Positions 19,806 to 30,631 of a DNA stretch of 36,034 bases are shown here, piece by piece. The DNA is from Neoconidiobolus thromboides FSU 785 (taxonomy: Eukaryota > Entomophthoromycota > Entomophthoromycetes > Entomophthorales > Neoconidiobolaceae): positions 1 through 36,034 of the forward strand of contig MU626455.1 of the NCBI GenBank assembly GCA_025603075.1. Reading direction: 5' to 3'. Under the pieces are notes generated by a model. That model was not told where the DNA came from and searched no databases. It saw only the letters and a program-made list of their open reading frames with translations. Within the stretch, counting starts at the first letter, position 1. Each line of letters opens with the position of its first letter. The position numbers and the translations under genes are program-made.

Positions 19806-20373
19806 TGGGGATGTGTTTTTTGTTTAGCAACTTTACTAGCAATCTTTCCGCTCAAATAGTACTTAAAAGTGTGAAATCTGGTACTCAGTGTTTGGAGTCA
19901 AGAACAGCTATTACTGGGTTGACTACACTATAAGTCGAAAGGTCTTACTTTATGTGACTAAGATAGACTTGAATTATGAGGAATAGCCCGTAATAGGTTA
20001 CAAGCTATATAAGACAAATAGAATAGACAATACTAATGTAAAATCTACGTAAAATACTATTAAGAAAACTTAGTAACTTTATTAAATGTTCGAGATATCA
20101 GGGAATAATTCAGTTAAAAAGCCTCGAACTACTATACTCTATAAACTCTTTTATACTCTGAAAAGTATAAATATCAAAATGAGAAGATAATGTTGTTTGG
20201 AATGGAGCTAGAAATTCTCATAGCAAATCAAACTAAGAACGTGGGATTGATTTTCTCTGAACTCAAGAACACAACAGCTTAGGCGATTGTTATGCTATAA
20301 TTAACTATGGGACTGACAAAGCGATATTTCACAAAAGACTGAAAAAGTAATGAGCCTAAAAAAAACATACCTA
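19806..20373 (+). mobile_element. MITE copy 12, split by LTR copy 3
   Basis: The left part (19806-19869) runs from TGGGGATGTGTTTT to ...GTACTTAAAAG, with TA at 19804-19805. The right part resumes at 20334 (AAAGACTGAAAAAGTAATGA) and ends ACATACCTA. Removing the LTR and one AAAG restores a normal family member. Transposase-like remnant C begins immediately to the right. Confidence 0.82.
19870..20333 (-). mobile_element. Solo LTR copy 3 (intact, 464 bp)
   Basis: The termini are TGTGAAATCTGG and GCGATATTTCACA, flanked by AAAG at 19866-19869 and AAAG at 20334-20337. On the minus strand the TATA box (20155-20148) precedes the AATAAAG signal (20083-20077) by about 70 bp, as in copy 2. It carries no MITE at the position where copy 2 does. 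It is inserted inside MITE copy 12. Confidence 0.85.
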
Positions 20374-21283
20374 GTAGTTTGAATATTGATCTTAATTTTT
20401 TTGCTGAGCATCATGGAAAAAGTATAGTTGATGGACATTTTGGAAACCTTTCAAAATGGAAAAGTAGTTTTGAAGCGTTAGGTAAAATAGAAGATATCAA
20501 TCAATTAATCTCAAGATTTGAGGCTTTTATTTGCGAGCATAACAAAATTAATAACTCGACTGTTAATAATGGGAAAACAGATATAATTTTTAAAAAGTAT
20601 AAAAGGAACAAAAATACAAAAATAATAGTAGATATGCAAGGCATTAAGAAGTATTTACGCTTTATTAAACATAACAATAAATTATATTGTTATCCAGTAC
20701 CTGATACATCAAAAAAAAGCGATATAGTTTCAATTAAAGTTATAGAGTCTATAGAAAATAGAGAAATTAAAAGATCAATCCCAGCTTACCTTACGAAAAT
20801 AACAGAGAATTTGAAATTTTCGATATTTACCAAGTACTTTGTTAAATGATACAAATAGATTGTTGAATGTTAAAATTACTTAAGCTATTAATAGCTAAGT
20901 TAATAAATAGTCAAAAAACAAGTAATTGTAACAATATGTAAAAACTATTATTATATTACTTGTACTATATAGGGATGGTTAATTATAGTTTCGGAGCTAA
21001 TTACTCCCTCCCATGCAGCCATTTATTAACTTGGCAATATATTATGTAATTATAACATCAAAATAGTCTATTTATTTGATAACAAATCTGAAATGTTGGT
21101 TATAAAGCAGTCGATAATAAATATTTCTCAATAAAGTTTTATAAGAATATGTATTTAAGATCTAGTAGAAATTCAACTAACTTACAGTATAAACTATAAT
21201 AGAATGATTTAGAACTGTGTTTGGGTACTCTTGTTTTAATAAAAAATTTGGACAAAACAATGAAACTAATTCAGACAACCCCA
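20374..21283 (+). mobile_element. DNA transposon 3' part (copy C): coding remnant plus terminus
   Basis: The coding remnant (20379-20849) is followed by about 430 bp of non-coding 3' end. That end is nearly identical to window positions 1-390 and related to 1077-1806 and the reverse of 13525-14040. The terminus is CTAATTCAGACAACCCCA followed by TA (21284-21285), which resembles MITE ends. The 5' side is cut by MITE copy 12. Confidence 0.65.
20379..20849 (+). pseudogene. C-terminal remnant of a DNA transposase
   Basis: The frame opens at a TTG directly after the MITE end and has no proper ATG, so the N-terminal part of the protein is missing. It begins with AEHHGKSIVDGHFGNLSKW, a His/Gly/Lys...Asp-Gly-x-x-Gly block. 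This is reminiscent of the GKGxxDG block near the catalytic end of several cut-and-paste transposase families. A basic region (KKYKRNKNTK) and a C-terminus partly shared with the frame at 879-1076 follow. The 3' non-coding sequence recurs at three other places in the window, which supports transposon origin. I cannot assign a superfamily. It is truncated and presumably inactive. Confidence 0.6.
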
Positions 21284-21582
21284 TATGTATTTAAATAATT
21301 GATTGTTATTATTTTATATATTAATATATATAAACTTAATAATTATTAAAATTGTTTTTTTATCACTTTTTTAGTTTTTGTAAAACGATATAATTACTCT
21401 GTTTAGCTTTCTAGTTTATCTCTCTGTTGTATTCTTCAATTAGTATCATTACCAAAATTCAGGAGAAAGCAACTTATATTTTGGGATAAACGTTAAATAA
21501 ATTTAAGCCAATTAAACTGTATCTCTCGAAATAAATAATCTGAATAAAAATTAAAATTGTTTTTTTGATATAGAATTGAAAA
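21284..21582. other. Promoter-side spacer of the Mak21/Noc1 gene
   Basis: About 300 bp of AT-rich DNA between the transposon terminus and the Mak21/Noc1 start codon. No specific motif was recognised. Confidence 0.4.
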
Positions 21583-24500
21583 ATGGTGAAAGGAAATAAA
21601 ACTAACTTCAAGAAGGATGGTAATAATAAAAAGTCAACTGGCAATGTAGCTAGCCATAAAAAGTACGGGACAATACCAAAGGGATCATTATCCAAGACAA
21701 GTGAAAACAGTACCCACATTAAATTTTCCAATGATAATGAATCAAAGGTCAAAAAGGAAGCCAAAGATAAAGGAAAGACTGTGAATGAGAATTCTAAAAT
21801 TGAGACTAAAAACAACAAAAACAAGAACAAGAAAATCGAGGAAGATAAAAAGAAGAATCTATTTAGCAATGTAAAGCCAAAAAATATTTCTGAAAAGGAT
21901 ACCAAGGCTAAGAGCAGGAAACCTAAAGAGTCTGAAGAAGAAGCTATACTTTTACAAGAAATAACTTCTTTGGGAGGAACTAAGGAAGATTTTGAATGGT
22001 TGAATGATGTTGATACAGAAGATGAAGAGATAGAAGAAAAAGCCCGTAAAGAAGAAAAGGCTGATGTAGTATATTTTATTATCATTTATGAGCTTAAATC
22101 TAACTTATTTAGGATTTAAAATTGAAAGATCAGCTCTCTAAATTCATAAAAGGCTTAGGAATCTCGAAAATTAGAATAGAAGACGAGGACGAGGAGGATG
22201 AAAACGGGCTATCTAAAATTGATATTGAAAGTAAATGGGAAGATATTATTGAAGGCGATGAAAGTGAAGACGAAGAGTTGAAGGAAGCTGAGAGTGAGGA
22301 AGAAGATACCGAAGAAGTTGAGGATGTAGAAGAAGAGAAAGAAGAACCGAAAGATCTAAACATAGAGCTCGGCGAAGCTGAAATAAATGAATATGACGAG
22401 TTTAATACTGAAACACGATTGGAGAACCAAGAGCAAGAGCGTACCTTTGCTACTAAGAAATTAAAGATGGATCAAAGATTGAAGAAGCCTCTAAAGAAAA
22501 AGGTAGCTCTTTTATGCTTTATGTCAATAATACTAATCAAGATAGGTACTCGATGAAACGTCATTATGGTATGAAATACCTTTAGAAGATTTAAAGGAAG
22601 GATCGAATTTTGATAGAGATTTTGCTAATGAGCTTTTAGAGACAGCCAAAGATTTAATTCAGCAAGAGAACGAGTTGAGTGAAAATGGGAATAAAAGCCA
22701 ATCTGATCAACAATTCATGGCAGATATAATGCAATCTGGTACATTATCTGATAAGATCTCTGCTCTTACTTTACAAATTCAAGAATCTCCTTTACATCAC
22801 TTGAAAGAATTTTCAAAACTGCTAATGATGATGCGTCGTAATAATCGTAGAGAATCAATGTTATGTTTGAACAGTTTAAAAGATTTATGCTTATCATGTT
22901 TATTGCCTTCAGATAGAAAATTAAAATACTTTTTTGATCAGCCTTTATCTTCTCCAAATGTAACCCAAAAGCATTTAATCATCTGGTATTTTGAAGACTA
23001 CTTAAAGAAAGCATATTTTGATTTCCTGTTGATTTCTGAGGTAAGTTTAGTTAATGATTTATTGCGTATTATTAATCACTTTTATAGCAAAGAGGTCATG
23101 ACCCACTTTTACACTCTAAGCAATCGATGCTCAATTACTTTTATGAGTTGTTATCGCAGAAACCAGAGCAAGAGAGTAATCTCTTAACTCTTATTGTCAA
23201 CAAATTGGTAACTATTTCTCAAAATTTTTAACTTTAATCTAAATAAAATCTAGGGTGATAAAGAAAACAAAATTGCTTCTAAAGCTTCATATTTGCTTCT
23301 CCAAGTTTTAGAGAACCATCCAGGAATGAAACAAATTGTTGCAACAGAAATCGAGAATATATTATTCAGATCTAATATATCATTACGAGCTCAATACTAC
23401 TCTGTTATCACATTGAACCAGTTTTCATTATCTAGAGATGATGCTGAATTATCCAACTCTCTTATGGAAACATACTTTACATTGTTTAAAAAGATACTAG
23501 CAATTAAAGAAGAAAGACCTAACAAGAAGAAAACTAAAAAGGATCGCAAAAAAGATAAAAATAGTAACAACAAGGGCAAATTACAAATAAAAGAGTCTAC
23601 AGCATCATCAGAAGATTCTGAAAAAATAGGACTCATTGCTGGTATTCTTACTGGTGTAAATCGCGCTTTTCCTTTTTCTAAAATCGATCCTGTCTCTTTA
23701 AAAGAACATATTAATACTATTTTTTATATTGCTAAATCCTTTAATTTTAATGCTGCAATTCAAGCCTTGAACTTTTTGAATCAAATATCCACTCAACAGC
23801 CAATTTATAGAGATAGATATATGAAAGCACTCTATGAAACTTTATTTGACCATCGTTTGATCTACTCCTCTAAGCAAGCGATGTACCTCAATCTTTTATA
23901 CAAGTCTCTTAAACAAGATACATCCATAGCCAGAGTGATGAGTTTTGTAAAACGCATGTTTCAAGTTAGTATGTGGCATCAACCACCTTTTGTTAATGGA
24001 CTTATTTATCTTACTTATAAATTATCTTCTATTCATAAGGTAATTAATGCTTCTATAGAGCAGGCTGAGGATACATTTGAACATAACCAAAGCTCAGAAC
24101 CAAAAGAAGATACTAAAGATATCAAAGATGAAGTGAGAGATTTAGGTGAATCAAATGAGGAGACCAAAGGCAAAGTAGAAGCTACAGTACCTGAAGTCAA
24201 AGAAGGAAATAAAACTATTAATAGTGCTTTGTATCAAGGAAGATACGATGATCCTAAAAAATCATATGCTGAATATACTTGTTTATGGGAACTTGGGTTA
24301 TTAATGAATCATTTCCACCCTTCAGTAAATCACCATATTAACCAATTATTAAAACTTGAAGAGATAAAAGAACAGCCATTATTACACCTCCATACACTTC
24401 AGCACTTTTTAGATATTTTTGCTTACCGAAACCCAAAAAAAGTATCTGAAGAAAATAGTTATAATTCATTCATGAAAGGAAGCGCATTCAAAGCAGTAAA

Positions 24501-25311
24501 TGGAGTCATATGGGATAAACAAAGTGGTATTTCTAGTGCTGAAGTAGTTAATTCAGAAGAATTTTGGAAAAAATCGGATTCAGAAGTACAAGCTGAGCAT
24601 CAGTTTTTCCATAAATATTTTAAACTTACAAAATCTAATAATGCCGAGAAAAAGAAAGCAAAGGATAAAGAAATGAGTGATTCAGAAGATGAAGATGAAG
24701 ATGAAATTTGGAAAGCAATGAAAGGAAGTACCAATATAGATGAGATGGAAGACGATGCTGATATGGATGAGGATGTAGATCTTGGAGATATGGACTTTTC
24801 TGAAGATGGTATGGATGATGAAGATGAAGATGAAGATGAAGATGAAGATATTCAAGATTTCATCGAAAATGGCGAAGCTTTAAATTCTCATGATGATGAT
24901 GATAATGATAATGATAATGAATTAGCCAACACGAAAGATGCTATAAGTTTCGATGATATTTTACTAAACGGTGATGATGACAGTGATGATAATGTCAGTG
25001 ATCCACAGGATAGTGGTGAGGATAGTGAAAGTGGCGATATAGATTTTGATATGGGAGAATCAAGCGAAGAAGAATTAGGAGAAGGTAATTATAATCAGTT
25101 TTGTTACTTTTATTTTTAACTTTTATTTTTAGAAACTATAACTAATAAAAAGAAGTCTAAAGAAACTAACAAACGTAAACTGAATGAACCAACTAAAGTT
25201 GGTCCAAATAATGAAAGAAATGTCAAGAAAAGAGAACAAAGAAAGAAATTAAAATCTCTACCAATGTTTGCTTCAGCTGAAGATTATGATCATCTTTTAG
25301 AAGAAGAATAA
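21583..25311 (+). CDS. MAK21: Ribosome biogenesis factor Mak21/Noc1 (CBF family)
   Basis: I assemble six exons: 21583-22065, 22113-22502, 22546-23040, 23088-23207, 23254-25084 and 25133-25311. The introns are 43-48 nt, and the joined frame gives about 1165 aa. The N-terminus is Lys-rich, followed by an acidic Glu/Asp segment (about 165-260). The middle carries the family run YELLSQKPEQESNLL then IVNKLGDKENKIASKASYLL, split precisely by the intron at 23208. The CBF/Mak21 domain includes YAEYTCLWELGLLMNHFHPS and LHTLQHFLDIFAYRNPKK. A long Asp/Glu/Ser tail (with a GATGAA repeat near 24813-24850) ends in the conserved LKSLPMFASAEDYDHLLEE in the last exon. Yeast Mak21/Noc1 works with Noc2 in nucleolar pre-60S assembly and 27S rRNA processing, and human CEBPZ is the counterpart. 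It is slightly longer than the yeast protein because of the acidic tracts. Confidence 0.93.
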
Positions 25312-25610
25312 GCCTGATGTAATTTTCTCATTCCGTTTTTGTTTATTAAGATTTTTAATGATTATTTTAAAAGCAGTTAAGCGCTTTTAACTTATGTGAA
25401 GATTAAATAAAAAAATATAGATATAAATATGAAACTACTTTTTAATATAATTTATTATATAGTATAAATAAACAGATTGTTTATTTAAAAAGCAGAACAA
25501 ATGAAGTATTATAACAGTTTAAGATTGTAAAGAAATATACTTAGATATCTAAAATAAACACCAATATTACATCAAGCAATAAGTTATATATGTATATTTC
25601 TTAAATGAAA
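25312..25610. other. Convergent 3' spacer
   Basis: About 300 bp between the 3' ends of the Mak21/Noc1 and bHLH genes. It must hold both transcription ends. No repeat was seen. Confidence 0.45.
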
Positions 25611-26219
25611 TTAATAGAAACACATGTTTTTGTTAATCTCGTCGATATTATTGTCTTTCATTGCAAACATATTAGCTTGCTTTAGGTTCCAATTTTCAAT
25701 TCTTAATCTTTCAAGCTCACTTAACATTAACAATTGATTTCCTTTAAGGCCGTTAAGGTAATGGACGGCTTTCTTCAAAATCAATGCTTTGGATGGGGTT
25801 TTACCATTCCTATTCAAGTTGGGTAATAAACTATTTAAAGTTTGAAACCCATCTCTTATTTGAGCTCTTCTTTTCTGTTCACTTTGGATATGAAAACGTC
25901 TTTTTTGTTCAAGTAAGTCTTCTTCTTTGTCTTCCATTTTTTCACCATCTTCAGGGATACTCTCGTTACTATCAACTAAACCAGTTAACTCTTTATTAAT
26001 ATTTTGGTTTTCTTTGCTTTTGTAGTCTTCTAAATTGAAGTTATGGAAAGTAGTAGTATCTAAATCTGGCATTAGCATGGACTGTCCATTAACATCATAT
26101 CCCATATTTAAGTTCAAGTTCATTCCCATTACTGGAAAATCAAGATTAGGGTCTACTATTTCGTTTGTGTTAAACAATAAATTGAAATTTTGAGTATTAC
26201 TCTCAGTATCAAACTTCAT
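25611..26219 (-). CDS. bHLH leucine-zipper transcription factor (MLX/MAX/TFE-like)
   Basis: A single exon encodes 202 aa. Residues 1-70 are Asn- and Asp-rich with short hydrophobic patches, as in activation regions; 71-103 is acidic. The basic region RRFHIQSEQKRRAQIRDGF holds His110, Glu114 and Arg118, the three residues that read the CACGTG E-box. Helix 1 (about 118-133), a loop NLNRNGKTPSK, and helix 2 (ALILKKAVHYLNGLK) follow. A short zipper of Leu at about seven-residue spacing (LLMLSELERLRIENWNLK) completes the domain. The HxxxEQKRR pattern is closest to the MLX/TFE class. Members regulate metabolic or stress genes as dimers. The partner and targets are unknown, and no close orthologue can be named by eye. 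Confidence 0.9.
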   Translation of the reverse strand: MKFDTESNTQNFNLLFNTNEIVDPNLDFPVMGMNLNLNMGYDVNGQSMLMPDLDTTTFHNFNLEDYKSKENQNINKELTGLVDSNESIPEDGEKMEDKEEDLLEQKRRFHIQSEQKRRAQIRDGFQTLNSLLPNLNRNGKTPSKALILKKAVHYLNGLKGNQLLMLSELERLRIENWNLKQANMFAMKDNNIDEINKNMCFY

Positions 26220-27525
26220 CTTTTAAATTCAATATTAGTTGTCTTTTTCAAAAAGAGAATAAATTATTTTTATAAATATTATTAAGTACTATTAATGGTA
26301 ATATTGAATTCAATTAATTTAATTTAAAAGTAGGCCAATTAAAGGATATTTATACTAAATGTCCCAATACAATAAAAGTAAATTATTACTAATTCCTTCC
26401 TAAATAGGACAACATAAAAAATCCCCCCAATATAAACACCATGTTCTAACCGACAACATTTGAAATTAACCCCCAGCTAAAAGTACACCTTTTGGATAGA
26501 TTTTAATATAATTATGGAGATGCGAAAGATAATTTTCCATTTTGAAGAATTAGTTGACTTTAGTTGGGGTAATTTTGTTGTGGTGTAACACAGCAGATGA
26601 TTGGGCCTTTTAAGTGAGCTTTTTAAAATTATGCATAGTAATGAAAAAAGTTATGTTTAATTTTATAGAAAAAATTAATGATTTATTGTAAAAATACTAG
26701 TATCTATACTAATTTTCTAATTATATTTCAAAATAATAATAATGTTGAAATGAAACTAATCAAATTTAAAATCAGGGGTTTATGTTAAAAACAACAGATG
26801 ATATAATACCTAAGTTATTTACTGTTATTGTACTGTGAAACTAAGCTAATATTACTTTTTTTAAAATTTCAAATTTTTTAGTGTTGTTGGGTCAACCTTT
26901 TAAAACTGTTTTATCTTCTTCCAAATTTTAAAATTTTTAGACTACAATGCGTCAATTAAAACTTTATCCCATTATCCATAATCACATTTATATGATATAG
27001 AACACTTAGAACTAATATCCTTACTTTAAATATTTTCCTGAAAGAAAATAACTTTAATATTACATTTAATAATAATGTTAGTTTAGGCAATTTTCGATAT
27101 CATAAATAATACTTTATAATTATGGCTCAGGTGTAGTAATAGCTTTTGTTTTTATTGATGTCTATGTGTCATCTGTTTTAACATTGTAATTTATAGTATA
27201 ATTACATTAATAATAAGTATTAGTATATTGGCTTGAAAATGGATGTTTGTAAAAAAAATATCTATAGTAATTTTGACAATTGTACCATTTATGTAACCAC
27301 ATATTATTTATAAATATAAATTAAAATAATTCTTAAAATCTATTATATATTTAAAACAAAATGACTTGGTTAAAGTAAAAATATTAAGTGTTTAAAAGGG
27401 ATCTATTTGGTTAAATGAAAGGGCCCCAAGTATAAAATATATGGGCGAAACAGAGCAAATGTAATAGAGACTTAGCTTAAGCTAGTTAATGACTAGTATA
27501 AATACTGTATCAAAATCAATTCCGA
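26220..27525. other. Intergenic, 1.3 kb, no feature seen
   Basis: This is the promoter side of the bHLH gene and the 3' side of Nop58. It is AT-rich, with a few C-runs near 26425 and 26470. I found no MITE, LTR or transposon copy, no RNA gene and no coding frame. Confidence 0.45.
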
Positions 27526-29191
27526 TTAATCTTTTGACTTCTTTTTCTTTTTCTTGCTATCTTTCTCTTTTGTTTCACCATTTTCTTCTACTTTGACTTT
27601 CTTTTCTTTCTTTTCTTTCTTTTCCTTTTTCTCTTTCTTTTCTTTCTTTTCCTTCTTCTCCTCTTTCTTCTCTTCAACTTTATTGTCTGAAGACTCTTCT
27701 TCATTTTCTACTTCATCGAATACACGTTTCTTTTCAGCTTTTCCTATAGTAGAATCAACTGCGGTGTTATAAGACGTAGTTCTAATGAATTAAATATTAA
27801 TATCGATACTATTATAAATAAGTAAAAACTCACGGTCTAGCTTCGAATTTCTTTGGACCTTTATGTAAAGGAGCTCCAGCAGGACGAGGTTTACCTTCTA
27901 ATACACGAATTCTATCTTCTAAAGCGTCACGCTGAGAAACACCTAAAGCACCATTATCACCTTCTCCTAAGGCATCAACACGGATCGAAATAGCAGCTTT
28001 ATTGGCTAACATACGGGAAGCTTTACCCTTTATCTTTGGTGTAGCTTGTCCAACCAATGATGCATGGTATAACAAACCGTATTTAGGAGTATCGTGCTTG
28101 GTTTTAAGAGCACGGAAAAGAGCTTTTTCGGCACCAAGGATTTGGATAGTTGAAGCTGGGTATTTGGCGAGGGTCATTAAGGAACCAGCATGAGCAATTA
28201 AACGTGCACCAACAAGCTCACCAAGTAAAGCAGTTAGATTTGGAGCAATTGTGCCCATGCGTTGTTTGAGGTATTCGTATAACTCAGAACGATAGGCAGT
28301 GAGGGAAATAATTTGGTCACATAAATATTCTATATTATCTATATCTTCCTTTGAAATTTCAGTGCCCATTGATATTTCAGCAGCTTCTTTTAATTCAGCT
28401 TCGAGTTCTTCTGGCAATACAGACGATAGATCAGTGGTAGAGAAGTTAGTACGGAAGCCAACAGTCTTAACAACTTTAGCGAAAGCCAAGTTATCTACAA
28501 TAATCTTAGCCATTTCTGGGAAATGCCATCCGTACCATTCTTTACAACGCATAGCATATGTGTTAAGATCTTTATCTAAATCATCAAGAAGAGCTATGGC
28601 TTGTACAATCATGGTATCAACCTTATCAGGACTGAACTTAAGCTTATAACGGGAAAGAGAGTGAGAAAGACCAAGTTGCATGGAAGAAAGATCAGAGGAA
28701 GATAATCCAGTTAATAAACTTTCCATTTGACTACGAATACCTCTGTAAAGTTCGTTGACACTGGAGTCTGAAATTACATTATATCCTAAGGTTTTAGCAA
28801 TAGCACCACCTATATATTTTATTAAAAAATAGTTGAGAAAAAATTATAAAAAATACCTAATTTTGGATCTACAACTGCCAAAGAGTCTTTTTTGCTCTTA
28901 ATTTCAGCTTCGAGGAACTTTTTCAAAGAATCAGATACTTTTCCTTCTACAAGAGCTGTAACGCCAGCAAGAGCTTCAACAGTGTTTTCGAATTTTGAGA
29001 AACCTTGAAGTTTGACCCTAGAATATATTATATGAGCTAGATTTTAAAATGATAGAATAAAATTACATTTTTGAGGCCTTTTCTGGAGTAGAAAATGACT
29101 CGAAAAGATCTTTAGAACCATCAGTTACTTTTGATTCATCTTTAACTTTAAAGATAGCATATCCGGCAGCGGTTTCAAAAAGTGCTAACAT
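27526..29191 (-). CDS. NOP58: Nop58, box C/D snoRNP core protein
   Basis: I assemble four exons (29191-29067, 29017-28857, 28809-27834, 27781-27526) with introns of 49, 47 and 52 nt, giving 505 aa, close to the yeast length of 511. It starts [19 protein letters not shown], the Nop5/Nop58 N-terminal domain. It continues through a coiled-coil region and the Nop domain with [20 protein letters not shown] and [18 protein letters not shown]. The tail is almost pure Lys/Glu (KKEKKEKKE repeats), ending [10 protein letters not shown], as in other Nop58 proteins and unlike most Nop56. With Nop56, fibrillarin and Snu13 it forms the nucleolar C/D particle that directs 2'-O-methylation and pre-rRNA cleavage. 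Reading the third exon through its donor gives a false stop after FEARP; the Lys/Glu tail lies beyond that intron. The introns are too short to host snoRNAs. Confidence 0.96.
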
Positions 29192-29729
29192 TTTTATAAT
29201 ACCCTATTAGTTTGAACTTTAGTATAAGGTATTAGGCAACAAGATATAGTATGATTGTTATGATTATAATAAATAAGTTCTTAGTATTATTTAGTTGATT
29301 TTATTACCTTTGATTATAAAAGTAAACCAAATTATTATTGTTTTTTTGGTCTATTACTTTCGAGAAGAAGGATTATAACTTCCTATGGGATTTAACTAAT
29401 TCCAATCACTAAAATTTTAATTTTTGTCAATTCTTAAAGTAATTTATATTTGTTTTGATAAAATATATTAGTGATATTGTTGTTTATTATTATATATGAA
29501 ATTTTCGTTTTGACTAAAGAAAAACATATAAATATAAGGATATTTAAAAAATGTTTAAATGTACTCAAAGATAAAACTTAGTTCATTAGGCAAACCCTAA
29601 TGTAAAATTTTAAAAGACTATTTTTATATGCAAAAAAAAAATGTAATCTATTTTTTAGTTTTGTTATATTGATTTGGTTAAATGTAATAACAACAGAAGC
29701 AACACAAATAAATCTGTAAAAGATTTCTA
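29192..29729. other. Promoter-side spacer of Nop58, no feature seen
   Basis: AT-rich DNA upstream of the Nop58 start codon. I see no recognisable motif and no repeat until the truncated MITE at 29730. Confidence 0.4.
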
Positions 29730-29768
29730 GAGGGATTTATAAAATTCTTAAACAAAAAAGCACACCTC
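29730..29768 (-). mobile_element. MITE copy 13, internally deleted
   Basis: This 39-bp remnant has GAGGGATTTAT at the left and TAAAATTCTTAAAC...CACACCTC at the right, flanked by TA at 29728-29729 and TA at 29769-29770. Most of the interior is missing. Confidence 0.55.
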
Positions 29769-29900
29769 TAAATGTCTTTAAAATAAGTCAAAGTTAAAAT
29801 AGCTGTAACTGTTTTAATATAAATATTCATTTGTTTATTTTTTATTTATTTTTTAATAACAATAATATAATTTATATTTTACTAAATAATTTTTTTTATA

Positions 29901-30001
29901 TGAGGATGTGTTTTTTTGTTTAAGGATTTTATTAGCAACTTTTCCACTTAAATAGCGCTTTAAAAATGAAAAAAGTGGTGAAACCAAAAAGAGCGTCCCC
30001 A
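29901..30001 (+). mobile_element. MITE copy 14
   Basis: The ends are TGAGGATGTGTTT and GCGTCCCCA, flanked by TA at 29899-29900 and TA at 30002-30003. Confidence 0.82.
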
Positions 30002-30243
30002 TATATCGATTGTAAGTAGTAGTGTTTATAAAAAAATCCTAACTTTTAGCTTTTTATATAATTCCTTACTTATTACATTCTATTTTTATTTTGTACAAAA
30101 TTTAATATTTAAAAACTATAAAAGTTTTTAGTTGACTATTCTAATAAATTAAAAAAACAATTTCAATAATTAAAATAATATGTAATAATTAAATAAACAT
30201 ATAAACCGAGTAAGAAAACTATTTATATTATTAATAAACTATA

Positions 30244-30341
30244 TGGGAACGTTTTTTTTGACTTTATTTTTTCCATTTCTTAAACACTATTTGAGTGAAA
30301 AAATTGTTAGTGAAATTCTTAAAAACAAAAATACATCCCCA
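30244..30341 (-). mobile_element. MITE copy 15 (first of three in a row)
   Basis: The ends are TGGGAACGTTTTT and ACATCCCCA, flanked by TA at 30242-30243 and TA at 30342-30343. Confidence 0.85.
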
Positions 30342-30375
30342 TATAAAGATTATTTTAAAAGATTTAACTAAGAAT

Positions 30376-30474
30376 TGAGGGTATTTTTTGGTTTCATTAC
30401 TTTTTCCATTTTTTAAGCGCTATTTAAGTGGAAAAGTTGCTAGTAAAATTTTTAAACACAAAAATACATCCCCA
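30376..30474 (-). mobile_element. MITE copy 16 (second of three)
   Basis: The left end TGAGGGTATTTTTT is diverged and its flank reads AT. The right end is ACATCCCCA with TA at 30475-30476. Confidence 0.8.
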
Positions 30475-30523
30475 TATCTTAGTTTATATAGCTAAAATAA
30501 ATTTAAATATAAAAAATAGTATA

Positions 30524-30625
30524 TGGGAGTGTTTTTTTTGATTTCATTATTTTTTTCCATTTTTTAAGCGCTATTTGAGCGGAAAATTTGTTGGTAAAAT
30601 TCTTAAACACAAAAATACATCCCCA
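30524..30625 (-). mobile_element. MITE copy 17 (third of three)
   Basis: The ends are TGGGAGTGTTTTT and ACATCCCCA, flanked by TA at 30522-30523 and TA at 30626-30627. The AGCGCTATTTGAGCGGAAAA block is intact. Confidence 0.85.
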
Positions 30626-30631
30626 TATAAT

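Noticed and set aside
21210-21283. Possible decayed MITE right half
   Set aside because: Comparison with copies B and D shows this is the terminus of the DNA transposon, whose end merely resembles the MITE.
21474-22085. 203-codon minus-strand Ser-rich frame
   Set aside because: It is the antisense of the Lys/Glu-rich first exon of Mak21/Noc1.
27554-27772. Phe/Ser repeat frame on the plus strand
   Set aside because: It is the antisense shadow of the Lys/Glu repeats in the last exon of Nop58.
27526-29191. Intronic snoRNAs in Nop58
   Set aside because: The introns are 47-52 nt, too short for a box C/D snoRNA with processing flanks.
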